From Klebsormidium nitens (lineage: Eukaryota > Streptophyta > Klebsormidiophyceae > Klebsormidiales > Klebsormidiaceae), in assembly GCA_000708835.1 (NCBI GenBank), contig DF237158.1, forward strand, positions 1-64,000: a DNA stretch of 64,000 nucleotides, read 5' to 3'. Every line of letters starts with the position of its first letter. Within the stretch, counting starts at the first letter, position 1. The translations under genes and the position numbers were made by a program. Below, piece after piece: positions 24,001 through 35,733 of the stretch. A model generated the notes under the pieces. That model did no database searches and had not been told where the DNA came from. It worked only from the letters and a program-made list of their open reading frames with translations.

Positions 24001-25709
24001 GCCGGGGCGGGCAGGGGCACGGGGGCAGAGGGCGGGCCGAGCCTGGAGGCGCGCATCCGGGCGTACAAGGCGGGGCTGAAGGCGGTGCAGTTCCAGGAGG
24101 TGTCGCTGCTCGGGGAGGACGGGCAGTACGAGCACAACTACAGGCACGGCACACCACCGGTCGCACTCTGAAATACCAACTCCTTGTTTGGTGGAGGGAG
24201 TAGTTACCGGGAGATTGTGAAAGTGCTTGCGTGTCCGTCGCTGAATATGGAGGCTTCTGACAGTGTCTTGCTCGAAAGATTGTCTGTTAAACGACGCGAG
24301 ATTTGATTTGACTTGACTGCTTGTCACTGTCTCGTTTAGAGTGAAGGTGCTGGTGTGAAAGGTAGAACGCTTCTCAGTGCTGAGGCACCAAGGAAGAGAG
24401 CGGGCTGGGTGCAGTTGCTGATTTAATTCCCTCCGAACAAGGTTGTTTACTGCTCAGATTTGTTTTTTATGATTCTATTCTACATGATTCCGAGCCGCCC
24501 AGATTGACCGCCGTTCGGCCGTGGTGCAGGGGCGAGGTGGGCAGCGCGTATGGCGAGCAGTCGGGCAGCGGCGCGCACTCTGCGAAGCGGCAGCTGCGCA
24601 TGCTGCGCGAGATCGCGTCGCTGGCCACGACGCTGCCGCTGGAGTGGGAGTCGTCGGTGCACATCCGCGTGGACACCACCCGCATGGACCTGCTCAAGGC
24701 CGCCATCATCGGGCCCCAGGACACGCCCTACAGGCAAGCCCCGCACTCCCACCCACCAGCTCGGGGCGCCATTTGTGAAGTCCATATCAACCTCCCGTTT
24801 CTAGAAGGTAGATTTGGTTGTGCTCTGAGCAAATCTAATCTCTGCTGGTGTGTTTGCAGCAACGGCATCTGGCTGTTCGACGTGCTGCTGCCCCCCGACT
24901 ACCCCGAGATGCCGCCCCGCGTCAAATTCCTCACCACGGGCGGCGGCACCGTGCGCTTCAACCCCAACCTGTACGACTGCGGCAAGGTGCGTCACCCGGC
25001 ACCGCACTTACCACAGGACTGCGCGTGTCTCGCAGAAGCGTCTTAGCCCCAGCAGCATCATGTTCAAACTCTATTGGAAAGTCCAAGCATCGAAACTACA
25101 GACACAATCAGTGAGGAGCGCTGGCCAATCCTCCTTACTTATGCTGTCTATTCAGGTCTGGGTTCACCCTCCATTGCCTCCCTTGCGTTAGGGCAAGCTC
25201 TTCGATTTGTTCCCCTAAGGGTTGCCCCGTAGTTTTGGTCCCTCTCTTGTTTGAAGTAAGTGCGCAATTCTGCAGGGTGCCGCCTGCCTTGACGCCCTTT
25301 GCATGCGTGCGTACAGGTGTGCCTGTCGTTGCTGGGCACGTGGTCAGGCCCGAGCTGGCGGCCGGGCAAGTCGACGCTGCTGCAGGTGCTCATCTCGCTG
25401 CAGAGCCTGGTGTTCGTCGCGGAGCCGTACTACAACGAGCCCGGCTACGAGGCGCGCGAGTCCAGCGCCGCTTCGGAGGCGTACAACCAGGACGTGCGCC
25501 TCAACGCCATGCGGTACGCCATCCTGGCGCCCCTCAAGAGCCCCCCCCGCGCCTTCCAGGACGTGACGCAGCAGCACTTCAAGCTGAAGCGCGCGGAGCT
25601 GGCGGCGCAAGTCGACGACTGGATCAGCCGAGCGGACAGCAAACATAAGGAGGCCTGCACGCAGGTCGGCGCAGAGATCATGGAGGAGCTGGCCAAGCTC
25701 GGCGAGTAG
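18091..25709 (+). CDS. NZF-RING-IBR-E2 fusion: BIRC6-type ubiquitin-conjugating enzyme
   Basis: Eleven exons: 18091-18763, 18886-18995, 19220-19349, 19714-19945, 20178-20440, 20812-21108, 21545-22549, 22826-24143, 24530-24733, 24860-24986 and 25317-25709. They sum to 4,752 nt in phase, or 1,583 residues. RanBP2/NZF fingers lie near 43-70, 94-118 and 228-252. A CxxC pair segment (262-292) follows. A RING-like finger uses Cys323/326/341, His343, Cys346/349 and Cys378/383. An IBR finger uses Cys450/455, Cys479/482, Cys487/490, His505 and Cys509. No RING2/Rcat is seen. An acidic block covers about 575-625 and a long helical, charged region runs to 1340. The C-terminal 240 residues are an E2 fold with [21 protein letters not shown] and catalytic Cys1455 in [11 protein letters not shown], plus the tail typical of BIRC6. 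The introns after 24143 and 24733 use GC donors. The expected role is ubiquitin transfer with built-in ubiquitin reading; substrate unknown. Confidence 0.85.
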
Positions 25710-27307
25710 AGAGGAACAGAAGACGGACGGTAGAGGGTTAGCTGTCGAATGTACTTTGGAAGAGGTGCGCGCCGTTCAACCTGTGCTTTAACGGAGATCA
25801 CGGTCAGTTGAAATGGTGTAGGATGGAGAAGAAGCAACAGGCTAGTCAAACGGGTAGGACCATGATAGTTGTACGTATACACAGTCGGACTTTGTGTACA
25901 TATGGAAAGTACTATAGCTTGGAACTGGGCGCAGTCGAACCCTTCTCGGTTGTTCCACTTGTCACTCCACGCTGCTGCTTGTAGCTGTCTAAGATAGATC
26001 GGATCGAGTAAGTAATCAGTGGCCATCAACGGAAACATTTCGAGAAGCACAGGAAGCATTGAAAGGGGCCACTAACCTCGTCAAGTGCAAGGGAAAGTTC
26101 GGTATCAGCATAGATATATAGTCATCGGATCAAACGGCATTTGCCTGGCCTGAGCTACTGCTGGCCGATTCCGTTTCCCGCACGTCTTTACCGAATGGAG
26201 GCACCCAATGCGGATGATTGATTGAACAAGACGGCAAACTCTTGGCACTGCCGCGCGCGTGGTTCAACGAGAGTCGAATACATACGTAGGGAATTCGTGT
26301 TGCAACTTAGGACTTTGTCTCTCTTCGACGGGTTTTGCAGTGGTATTGAGGTGTATCGTGTCATATATATCGATATCGTTCTAATTATGATTTTGAGAAG
26401 TGGCATATGGACCCCACTCTAATGCTGGCCATCCCGCCCATTGGCCGGTACGCGACGGTATACCCTCATATCATGTTGGGTCGTCTCAAAAATCTGATGA
26501 GAAGTGTGCCCTGATCAAGTGTCCCGAAGGTACAACAGATACTTCAGTGCTTGCGTCAAATAACAGCATGCAACAATTCAGCAACATTAAGTGCGTGCGA
26601 CACGTTACTCTAGTTGTACTACTGGTCAACTCTAGCTAGCTTTAGGACATGAATCTAGCGCTGAGCCTACACTTTATTCAAAGCAAGATGGTATTCCCAT
26701 GCTGATTGCGCGCGTCTACACTAAAGCTTCGCACTAACTTCGCCATGCTGGGCTATCGACTGTTGCAGCCAGGCAGGAACTCACAAAGTTTACTTTCTAT
26801 TACATACATCAATCAATTGCCTTGTTGGCGCTAAAGCGTGCCCTTCTCCGTTTGTCACTTTCTTCGTCGATTCCACTCGCCTGTGCGCCATTGCCAGTCT
26901 TTTCATGCGACAGCTCTTTGAAATGTACACTCATGTCGCCCCAGCACCATCAACACCAACTTACAACCGCGTGCTATACAGTCTCATCACTGTTGGAAGG
27001 CATCCTGGAAAGCGCACACGGAATCGTGAAAGTCCTCTTTCGAGAAGCAAAAAACGCCTTCCCGGGTCACAATCTGCTCCGGCTGCGTAAAAGAAGAGAG
27101 CGACACGGTTAAGTAACCTCGAACAGCAACCAGCAGGGATTTTCTTGCTACCAATCAGCTCTTCGTCATATGGAAAGCTCCCGAAGGTCTCCTTCAGACC
27201 AACGCCCTAAACACTGAGCTCAAGGAAGGATAGCGTGGCATTGGAGATCTAGAGAACTTATAGAATTGACTCAGGCGATCCTTCGAGCAAAGCTCCTACT
27301 GGCAGGC
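25710..27307. other. Convergent intergenic region
   Basis: About 1.6 kb of AT-richer sequence between two facing stop codons. I found no domain-bearing frame, RNA gene or clear repeat. Confidence 0.6.
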
Positions 27308-28714
27308 TTAGGATACTTGCGTCAGCAGGTCTCGATAACTTTCATGACCAGATTCATCACAGCAAACGACAGCGTCGAATGTATATCCCTGGTGTATTGG
27401 ACCCCCTTTAGCTCCTGCATCCAGTTCGTTCATCGTGCCCAGTTGACCTACCCAGACTGCCGTCCACTCCAGCTGGCTCGTATCCAGCACGGCCTCTGCC
27501 CACGTGCCCCGGAGCGCTGCCACTCCGCCCCACCCACCTCCATTCAACACGTCTTTTGCAAAGCGCCACGCTTCCTCCTGCTCTCGCTCTCTGTCGTCCG
27601 CCCAGACTGCTGCCCGGGGGCTGGCTCTGTACAGTGGGCTTCTCAGCTGCGAGCTCCTCTGCCGACTGGCTAGCCGCGGTGTCATGTTCCCAATGTCCCT
27701 CAACGCACTCCGCCCTGCTGCCCCCGCTTTTGGACTCTGACCCACGCTGCTGAGCCACAGGTGCTGAATACGAGGAACACCAGGCGGCGACCACGCCAAG
27801 CTTTTCTGACAAGCGGCAGGCGAGCATGCAGCCGGACTGATTGGGGCGACGTGTGGGACCCCAGCTGGACACTCCTGGTTGCGAGAGACCCCGACCTCCA
27901 TGCTGCCTCTCCGGGGTGACAGCACAGGGCCGCTGGGTCTTGTTTCCTGGTGCAGGCGGGGCCTCTTGCCCGCCTCTGCGCCGTGGCTGGCGGCCAGGTC
28001 CGGCAGTACCCACGAGTAGCCCGCCGAGCTGACCTTGCGCTTCTGGGGCAGGATGCACCGCTCGCTGCTGCTCGTGGCCTCGTCCTGGGTGCTGCCGGCA
28101 AGCGGCCCCTGCCGGCACCGCTCCTGCACTGCCTGGCTCCCACTCGCACTTCCCCCTTCGCCCTCGCTCTTGTCTGGAACGTCAAAGCTCTCATACATAT
28201 GCAGCCTCCCTTGCTCGTCCCCTGCCCTCGCCTCTGCTTCGTCGCCCCGTGCATCCTCTGACGTGAAGTCCTTGTTTTCCTTGGCGCCCTCCCTCCTCAG
28301 CCGGGCCGCGTTCTCGTCGGCCCACTCGATCTGCACGTGGGCCGCCCCCCCAAGCCGGAACGAAGGCCTCTTTGCCGCGGCCAGGATCTTGCGCGCGCAC
28401 ACGCGGCTGCTCACAATGAGGAGCGCGGCGCCCCCGTTGAGCATGAGGCGGCTGCGGCGCTTGGGCGGCAAGAAGTGCGCCGCCAGCACGCCCTCGAACT
28501 GGCGCTGCAGGGCGGCCTCCAGCGCGTCGGGGTCGTCGCGCTCGTCCAGGCCGGCCACGCGCAGCGCCACGCACTCGGCCGCCATCATTGCACGCAAGAT
28601 CGAAAGGGGCCCACCGCGTGGAGAGGGAGGCAGAACAGGGACGAGGACAGCCCCGAAAGGTTGCTGCCAAAGAGAACTTTGTGGCAGGAACGGGCTGTTC
28701 AAGGCGTTGAACAT
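27308..28714 (-). CDS. Single-exon protein of unknown function with RRM-like N-terminus
   Basis: One uninterrupted frame of 468 codons. The start at 28714 is the first Met; the Met-Met pair at residues 43-44 (GCAATGATGGCGG context) may be the true start. I do not recognise a family. Residues about 48-140 alternate hydrophobic strands and helices: CVALRVAGL, a helix rich in Ala/Leu, a basic loop, AALLIVSSRVCARKILAAA, then AHVQIEWADE. This order is compatible with an RRM or another ferredoxin-like fold, but RNP motifs are not clear. The remainder is Ser/Pro/Arg-rich and probably disordered, with basic KRPRL- and KRKV-like patches that could be nuclear signals (inference). The last 60 residues contain a Trp-rich stretch that may fold. 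It is tail-to-tail with the E2 fusion gene. Confidence 0.65.
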   Translation of the reverse strand: MFNALNSPFLPQSSLWQQPFGAVLVPVLPPSPRGGPLSILRAMMAAECVALRVAGLDERDDPDALEAALQRQFEGVLAAHFLPPKRRSRLMLNGGAALLIVSSRVCARKILAAAKRPSFRLGGAAHVQIEWADENAARLRREGAKENKDFTSEDARGDEAEARAGDEQGRLHMYESFDVPDKSEGEGGSASGSQAVQERCRQGPLAGSTQDEATSSSERCILPQKRKVSSAGYSWVLPDLAASHGAEAGKRPRLHQETRPSGPVLSPRRGSMEVGVSRNQECPAGVPHVAPISPAACSPAACQKSLAWSPPGVPRIQHLWLSSVGQSPKAGAAGRSALRDIGNMTPRLASRQRSSQLRSPLYRASPRAAVWADDREREQEEAWRFAKDVLNGGGWGGVAALRGTWAEAVLDTSQLEWTAVWVGQLGTMNELDAGAKGGPIHQGYTFDAVVCCDESGHESYRDLLTQVS

Positions 28715-30331
28715 TTGTCGTCAAACTGATCCTAGTCTCTTTTGACACAACCCCAAGTCTCTGTCTGATTGCGGGAGATTGTAATATAGGCAGGCAGACT
28801 GACAACGGCCACTAGCGCCACTGGGTGCGGCGCTCTTTGGGAAGCGTGCAAAGGATAGAGTATAAAGATTGAGGCCGCAGCGGGCATGCTGCTGGCTGGA
28901 CGTCCCGAATCCTGGGATCGTAACGGGCTTTTGAGTGGATGAGGTCGGCCAGCGAGCTGCCAGCCTAGAACCGTAATCATTGACCAGGCCGCTTGTTAGG
29001 CCGGCTCGCCTGCGCTGGAGTAAATCCTGTTGGCATGTTGGTGACGTCATGAGTACCACCAGATACTTGCACGACGCAAATGGTGATACCGCATTCACCA
29101 GTGAATCATCCCACGGTCTGCTCGCTTCAGGGCACTGAGTCCACTGAAAGTGCCAACGTACACGTCTATGCATGCCACAGCAATCGCCTGTATGTACTAG
29201 TAGGTCATACATCACGTTATCAAGTCGACTAACATGCACCACCGTCAATCTGGCCCATATGCGCTCATCCGCAGGCTTCGAATATGAGCACCGTCGGATG
29301 AAGGGAGGACGGTCGTTTTCAGATTTTCTGGGCAGCGCCTTTGGCGGCAAGCATTTGCTGCACTGGATCAATGCAGTCCATCAATGATTGATTTATCTTC
29401 AGTCCTCATTGAAACGGGCCGCGAGACTCGAGGCACTTATCATGTGTCATGTGGAGAGGTGGAGCTTATTTGAGGATACCGTATTTGGGCTGAGTACGGT
29501 CAACAGAACTTTTGCGAGTGACTTAAATCTGTGTACAGGATCATGCTCATCATCCCAGACTCGCACGTATATATCAGCGCACAGCGCAGTTGGCCAAGAC
29601 GCGTACGTAGGTACCCCGACCCGGACCCCGACCCGTACTACTTATTCAGCAATTACAGCTCTGAAGGGCTTGCATACAGTTATATAGGAGACTTATGTGC
29701 GCGCTGCGTCGCAGAAGCCTGCCGGCCGGCATTCACGTCACAAATACGAAGCAGGGTACATGCTTCATTCTAACAAGGCATCGACAGTCTGGCACAAACT
29801 CGCTGTCATGCAGTGTATATATGTACAGTATCTGGACAGTATCGACGGTTGAAGCTTGATTCAACCCCCGTGCGGGACACATTTAATCGACGGCTCCTGT
29901 TGAGGGATCCCCCAGACGGCGGTCATCGGTACGGGATGCCCCGGTAAAAAAATAACCGTCTACCCGAATGGTCTTGAGAACCGGTGAAAGCCAACCTGGA
30001 AGCAAGACAACTCCAACCGTGTCGAACGGAGTGCAGAAGAAACCGTCCGGAACGACGGCCGCAGAGTGGCGGTGCGAGCGGTCCGCGTCTTCCGTTCCGT
30101 CTTCCTCCGCTACCTGTATGTTATGCTATAGGACCACCCTTTCAAACAAAATTTGGAATCGCTCATGCAGGACTGATTTTGGATTTCACGTTTCGAGGAC
30201 ACCCTGTCCCAAGACTCAAGAGCGGCCGGATCAGTGGGTTAGGACTACTTTCTCTTTCTGTGCGTAGACCACTGCAGTTGATCAGGCATCTGCATCATTG
30301 CTACCGTACATGCAGCGGGAGTTGCATCTTC
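28715..30331. other. Divergent intergenic region, RRM-like gene and F-box gene
   Basis: A 1.6-kb gap between two outward-pointing start codons. It holds a short tandem CCCCGACCCG-type repeat near 29610-29637. An open frame upstream of the F-box start (from 29984) runs in frame into that gene; it shows no domain and is probably 5' leader. No RNA gene is seen. Confidence 0.5.
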
Positions 30332-33300
30332 ATGATGGCCACGCTTGACGCAGCTTCCAGCCTTGTCGATACAGACAAAAGAGGAGAAGCACTGCCTGTG
30401 ATCGACTGCCTGGGCGACGATCTGCTGTGCTTGGTGCTGGGGCGCTTGAGCACGCGGCCGCTGCTGCAGTCTCCCGCGCTGGTCTGCAAGCGCTGGTCGC
30501 AGCTGTGCAAGGTGGGGGCGACCGCGCAAGGCAGCGCCAGGCGCACATCGGGTCCACGTTGGACCGATTGCCCAGCTTCTTAAAATCCGTTGTTAGTACT
30601 TGTTCCTTTCCTTGACTTGCAATTGGTTGTTGCAGCCGTCTAGAAGTCAGAACTCCGCTGTATCTTCCGCTTGACCACTGCAGGACGCCCTTCTCCTCGA
30701 TTGCAGGCGCTGGTCACTGTATTCTCCCCCCCTCGCTTCCTGGCAAAACTACCCGCGTCCAAGAGCAGCACCTGGCTGCACCTACGTGGCCCCGAGGCGG
30801 CGCGGATAGTGGAGCGCCATGCAGCCACTCTTGAGACGCTGGACCTGCGCTACCTGGGGGCTGCAGCCAAGCACAGCCCGAGTAGCGAGTGAGGTACCAT
30901 CGCACTCTGTCCATGACTCGTTTGGGGGACTTGTAGGGGATAGGCATGCAGTCCGCACGACTGCTTGGCAATCTGCCGGGTCCGCATGCCTCGCTGGTTG
31001 CATAATGTCTCTGTGACTTGTGGGTAGTTATCTTGCAGCATCATGGTGCAATCTTGTAGCCAGCATTGCAATTGTTTGAGTTTGAGAGGGCAGCATTTAT
31101 ATGCACTCATTGGACAGCTACTGTCAGGCCTGCCATTGCGTGCCTGCCCCTATTGTGTGCTTCTCTAGGATAGTTAAGTAAGCTCAAGTTATAGTGAGAA
31201 CGAAGCTACACCAGAAATCCAAACCCAAACAATCACCCGCTCCGCACCCGTACCCACCCTAACCCCCATACTAACCCTACCCGTCCCAGTACTATAACTC
31301 GAGCTTTCTTTACCTATTCTAGAGAACGAATCCTTCTCCCCCGCCTGCCGCGCCTGCGCACCATGGTCCTCCCTGCGCTGGAGTTCGGCCGCCAGCTCGA
31401 TCTGACGGTCCTGCCCCGCAGCCTCACCACACTGCGTTTCGCTTTTGAACCCCACTCCTACGCCACCCCGGCCGCCCTGCCCACCTGCGCCTGGTGCTGG
31501 CTCGACAACGCCGGCCTGCGCACAATCCGCGAGCGGTGCCCCAACCTGGAGAGTGTGGCATTTGGGGTTTGCCATGATCGCATCACCACGACGGACACAC
31601 GCCCCTTCCTGGCGGCCCTCTCCCCCACCCTCAAGACTGTCTCCCTCCAGTACGGTGAGGTGGAGGGGGTCCAGGACCGTACGCTGCGCCTGTGGGACGA
31701 TCTAGCCTTTATCCTCCGCACATGCCAGTGCCTCGAAAGTTTGGAAGTACAGGGCCCGGTGTTCCGCCTCTATCCCGAGATCTCTGGCTGGGCAGACGGG
31801 CCAACACGTGAACCCCCGGCTCTGTCGTTCCCACCGCGGTTGCGTGAGCTGCGGCTGCTGGAGCAAGGGGATACGCGCAACCGTTTCACTCAGTACGGGC
31901 TGCGCCTGCTTGAGCCGGCAGTGCGTGCGCAAGGCCACCAGCTGCACGCCTTCCAGGTAGCGCCGCTATCTCACAAATGGTGGCTCTGGGTCGCTGCGTC
32001 ATGGAAACGCCCGGCTATTGTGGACTGATCGTCGCTGGGAAGATAAATTGTTATCAGAGTAGAGGGAAGCGCACTGTTCTGAGGGCGAGCTGCAGTCGTC
32101 GGGTTGTTTATTCATCAGCGCATGTGGTGCAGGCCAGCGCAAACCAGATCGATGGGCCTGAGCGTTGGGACTGGTCGTGGACCCCCAACCTGCGCGTGCT
32201 GGACTGGGGCAACACGTTCTGGATGCGCGCCTCCAACATCCGATTCTCCAAGGTAAACCGATGCACGTGCTACTGGCAAAGCCACGAAGTCAGTAGCTGA
32301 GAGGAGCCACGCAGAGACGAGTCTTGGAATGTTAAGGAGAGCCCTGCAAGAGGATTCACGGGTACATTAAATAGCACGGCGAACAAGGCCAGTCTAGGCC
32401 AGGCCGCTATAAGTTGCAGGGTGGAGGTGCTAGAGGAACTGCTGATGTGTATTGGTGGAACCTATTTGTGAATGCGAAAGCAGGCACAATAATATGGTGT
32501 TTGCCTTGCTGCAACCGTGACCCCTAGCTGCGACAGAAAGCACTGACCCTGTCATCTCTTAAGCTGCCGTCAAGCGGCAATCTCTCTGCCGGCCAACTGT
32601 GTGGTGCTGGTCATCCACAATCTTGGCCCCCCACCCCCGTGCATTGTGTGTGCAGAGGGCGGCCCGGAGCCTTCTAGAGACTCTGCTTCTGCTCCCCCGG
32701 TTGGAGCGGGTTGTGCTGGCGGATGCCACCGACGAGATGCTGGTGGCGCTCGGGCAGCACTGCCCGCGCCTGCGCGAGATCCACATCCATGTGAGGCCCC
32801 AGGGACGAGCGGAAAGGTCTACAGTGGATCGAAGAGATGATAATATTGCTCTTGACCGAAAGGCCTGCCCGCAGTAGTCGGGTGGTGCGCTTGCTCATCT
32901 CGTGTGCATTCAGCGGGAAGCTCATCTCGTGTGTATTCAGTGGGAAGAGGTCAATCGACGAGATGAAGACCTCACAGTGTTGGATGGCCCTTGAGACGGC
33001 TTTGCTTGCAGACATCGTCAAACTAAGGTCCTCCCTGATATTAGTTATCTCTGGAGCGATGTCCCTTCGCTCGGCCCTGGTCCTGCTTCAAACCCGTTCC
33101 CCCGGTGCAGGGCCCAGAGTTCGCTTTGCGGCCGGTCGAGGGGCTTCCCCGGTACCCGCGGGTGGAGGAGGTGACCAACCGGGGTGTCATCGCGCTCGCA
33201 GAGGGCTGCCCCCACCTTCGCGTGGTCGACGTCGGCCACAGCCTCGTGAGCGTGGGGGCGGTGCGCGCGCTGGCCTTCCACTGCCGGGAACTGCAAGTGC

Positions 33301-34216
33301 TGATTCTTACCGGCTGCCGGTAAGTCCTGCGGACCAGCGCGGACGCACTGAGCGGCCATGTGACAACGAATCTTATTGCGATTGTTTTCTACGCTTCCTT
33401 AAGTCGTGTCTATGCATATATGCCATCCTGAGGGAGGGCGGAGAACAAGGGGGCCGTTAACGCATTCGCGTCGGGGCCTCGAAGCAGCGTTTTGCGGAGG
33501 GGCGGGACAAATCTGGACCGTGCTTCTTGTCGACACAACCTGTTGTATGTATCTTTGAGAACAACAGACGGCTTGGAAAGATATGAGGACGCTCAATCAC
33601 TATCCTGTGTTTGTTTCTGCTTTGTAAGCTCAGTCCACGTCCACATATCTGAAGTTGGAGGCTCGCCAGCGTGCCGCAGGCGCCCTACGTGATTGCTTTT
33701 AGAGGGGCTTGCCTTATCCTGGATGCATGCCGCACTGCGCGTGCAGGCCCACCCCGACGCTGCCCGGCATTGCGGACGACGCGGTGGTGGCGCTGCTGCC
33801 CCGCCTCGGCTCGTGCCTGCACCTGCTCGACCTGGCGGGCACCGGGGTCACGGCCGCCGCGCTCCAAGCAATCGCCGACTGGGGACAGGTGGGCGACGCA
33901 CATGCTGCCGCAGCGCGGCAAGATGTTCAGGAAGAGCATCATCACCACTGCTTCACGGAAGAGACCAGAGAGCGGGAACACCGGGCGAGAAGGAAGTCAA
34001 CGGATCTGCCTCCCTCCTGATCTTGACCCAGCTGATCTGGCTCTGTTGCAGGAGCATCCGTTCCCGCTGCGCGTCCTGGTGCTCCCCTCGCGGCCGGCCA
34101 TCCAGAAGTCGAGCTGGGCTGCGCAGCTGAAGGCGCGGCCCGGCCTGGACGTCAGGTTCGGCTCGTCGGGTATCCGCTGGGCCGGGCTTCATGAGAGCCC
34201 GCTCCTGGAGGACTAG
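30332..34216 (+). CDS. F-box / leucine-rich-repeat protein
   Basis: Eight exons: 30332-30511, 30707-30888, 31323-31956, 32133-32252, 32656-32790, 33111-33319, 33747-33888 and 34052-34216. All join in phase to 588 residues. The first exon carries an F-box near residues 22-60 (CLGDDLLCLVLGRLSTRP, then LVCKRWSQLCK). The F-box binds SKP1 in SCF ubiquitin ligases. Later exons encode degenerate leucine-rich repeats, for example LRTIRERCPNLESVAFG, LGQHCPRLREIHIH and LAEGCPHLRVVDVGHS, expected to bind the substrate. Each small exon holds one or two repeats. In-frame codons continue upstream to 29984, so a longer N-terminus is possible, but two adjacent Mets directly before the F-box make 30332 the simpler choice. 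The substrate is unknown. Confidence 0.85.
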
Positions 34217-35733
34217 TACGACGTAAGGTGTCGATGTTATATAATGAGGTGAGTATATCACGACGTTCGGTTCCACGCGCGCTGATTGAGTAGAATATGT
34301 CGAGGAAACATTGCAAATCCTCGTGATATATGCACGTTTGTGCAGATCAAGGTCAAAGCAGCCGTAATTAGCGACTGCGCATCTGCGCAATGCGACACTT
34401 AGCTTTGTTTCTTAGTTTCGGAAGGAGAGATGAAAGAACAGAAGGGATAGTATCGCTTTGCAGCCCGATGCCAGAGCTCAACATTGAACAAGTCATGAAG
34501 ATCATTAAGGATCCAATGAATGAGGATATAAGCCCGGGAGTCCAGTAACGTTGTGGGCCCGTAAAGAAACAAACATAACCACATTAAAGTCAGAGCGGTT
34601 CCGACCTGGTCTCCCTTCAAAGAATGAAAGTTCTGCAATGAACGTTCCAACGTCCCAATCGAAACTGGCCAGAGCGCGGTTCCTGTCGCAATATCACTCT
34701 TCTGAACATTGTGGTTCGATTCGAAGATCAACTTGAATACAGTGTTAGTGGCCAGCGCTTCTACTTAATTCAATAATCATGTTGCTACCATGTTGCAGCT
34801 ATAATCAATCAAATCATAAGATGCTCTCGAGCACTGCATCCACAATCGTGCACTGCGTATCCTTCAGAACATATTTCACACGTGCATGCAAACATGATGC
34901 CTTGACTGGATTGCTGCGCGGAGCCATGCCTTGAGTGATCAGCTAGGTCCGACAATCTGGCATATGCACTCTCTGCCCCCGCAGTATATGGTCACGTGAG
35001 TCCATGGCAAATGGGAAACGTTGCACTAGCTCGCTGCAGCATTATACATAGAATCAAGTACTGCCGGATATATTGGCAGTGGTTCACACATGCGTGGCCT
35101 ATATGTGCGTCCGTTGTTGGAAACATGTATGCATTTAGTATAAGCATTGACTGCTGTAATAACGTACATCAACTGCACGACATGGTGCTGCACATGGCAC
35201 ACGCCGCCAGTGAATTAATTGAGTCCCGATTAGCGTTCCCCCGCTGCCGATCCATATCATCTTTTCCACAGCTAGTACGTCCAATCGCATTTACTTGAAT
35301 AATGGACAATGATAAATCACCATATGCTGGAACAATGCAAAACGGTTACTCGTCACCGAACACGTACATTCAATGGGCCCAACATGGTGCACGTGCATTC
35401 TTGATGCAACATCCTTTGCTCATGGTCTGCAGACCGCAGCGTCCGAATATAACAAACGCAAGCTGCGGGTCAATCAAACGTAGCATCGGCCATCATCAGG
35501 TCAACAATGATTGCGGATCTTCCAGGCAAAAAATCAGGCGTATGCCTGAGCTTCATGTAATCCTCACACTTCTTCCCAAAGGGAAGCTCTTCCTGCAGAT
35601 TGACATTGGTGTTGTCTTCGACCTAACAACACTGTTTCGACATGCTCAACGAGAACCTTGCTGAAGACATTCAGAAGGTCGAACTGAGCAGAGGGCAAGA
35701 AAAGTTGCAGCAACATACGTTCTACGAATCAGA
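34217..35733. other. Convergent intergenic region
   Basis: About 1.5 kb between facing stop codons. Only short open frames without domains are present. Alternating purine-pyrimidine tracts and CATGCA-type words are frequent around 34850-35120, as in other gaps of this window. Confidence 0.55.

Noticed and set aside
24172-24529. Reading the E3-like and E2 parts as two adjacent genes
   Set aside because: The residues just before 24143 resemble the segment preceding the E2 in BIRC6, the join is in phase, and no promoter or start Met for a separate E2 is seen; still listed as the main refutation test.
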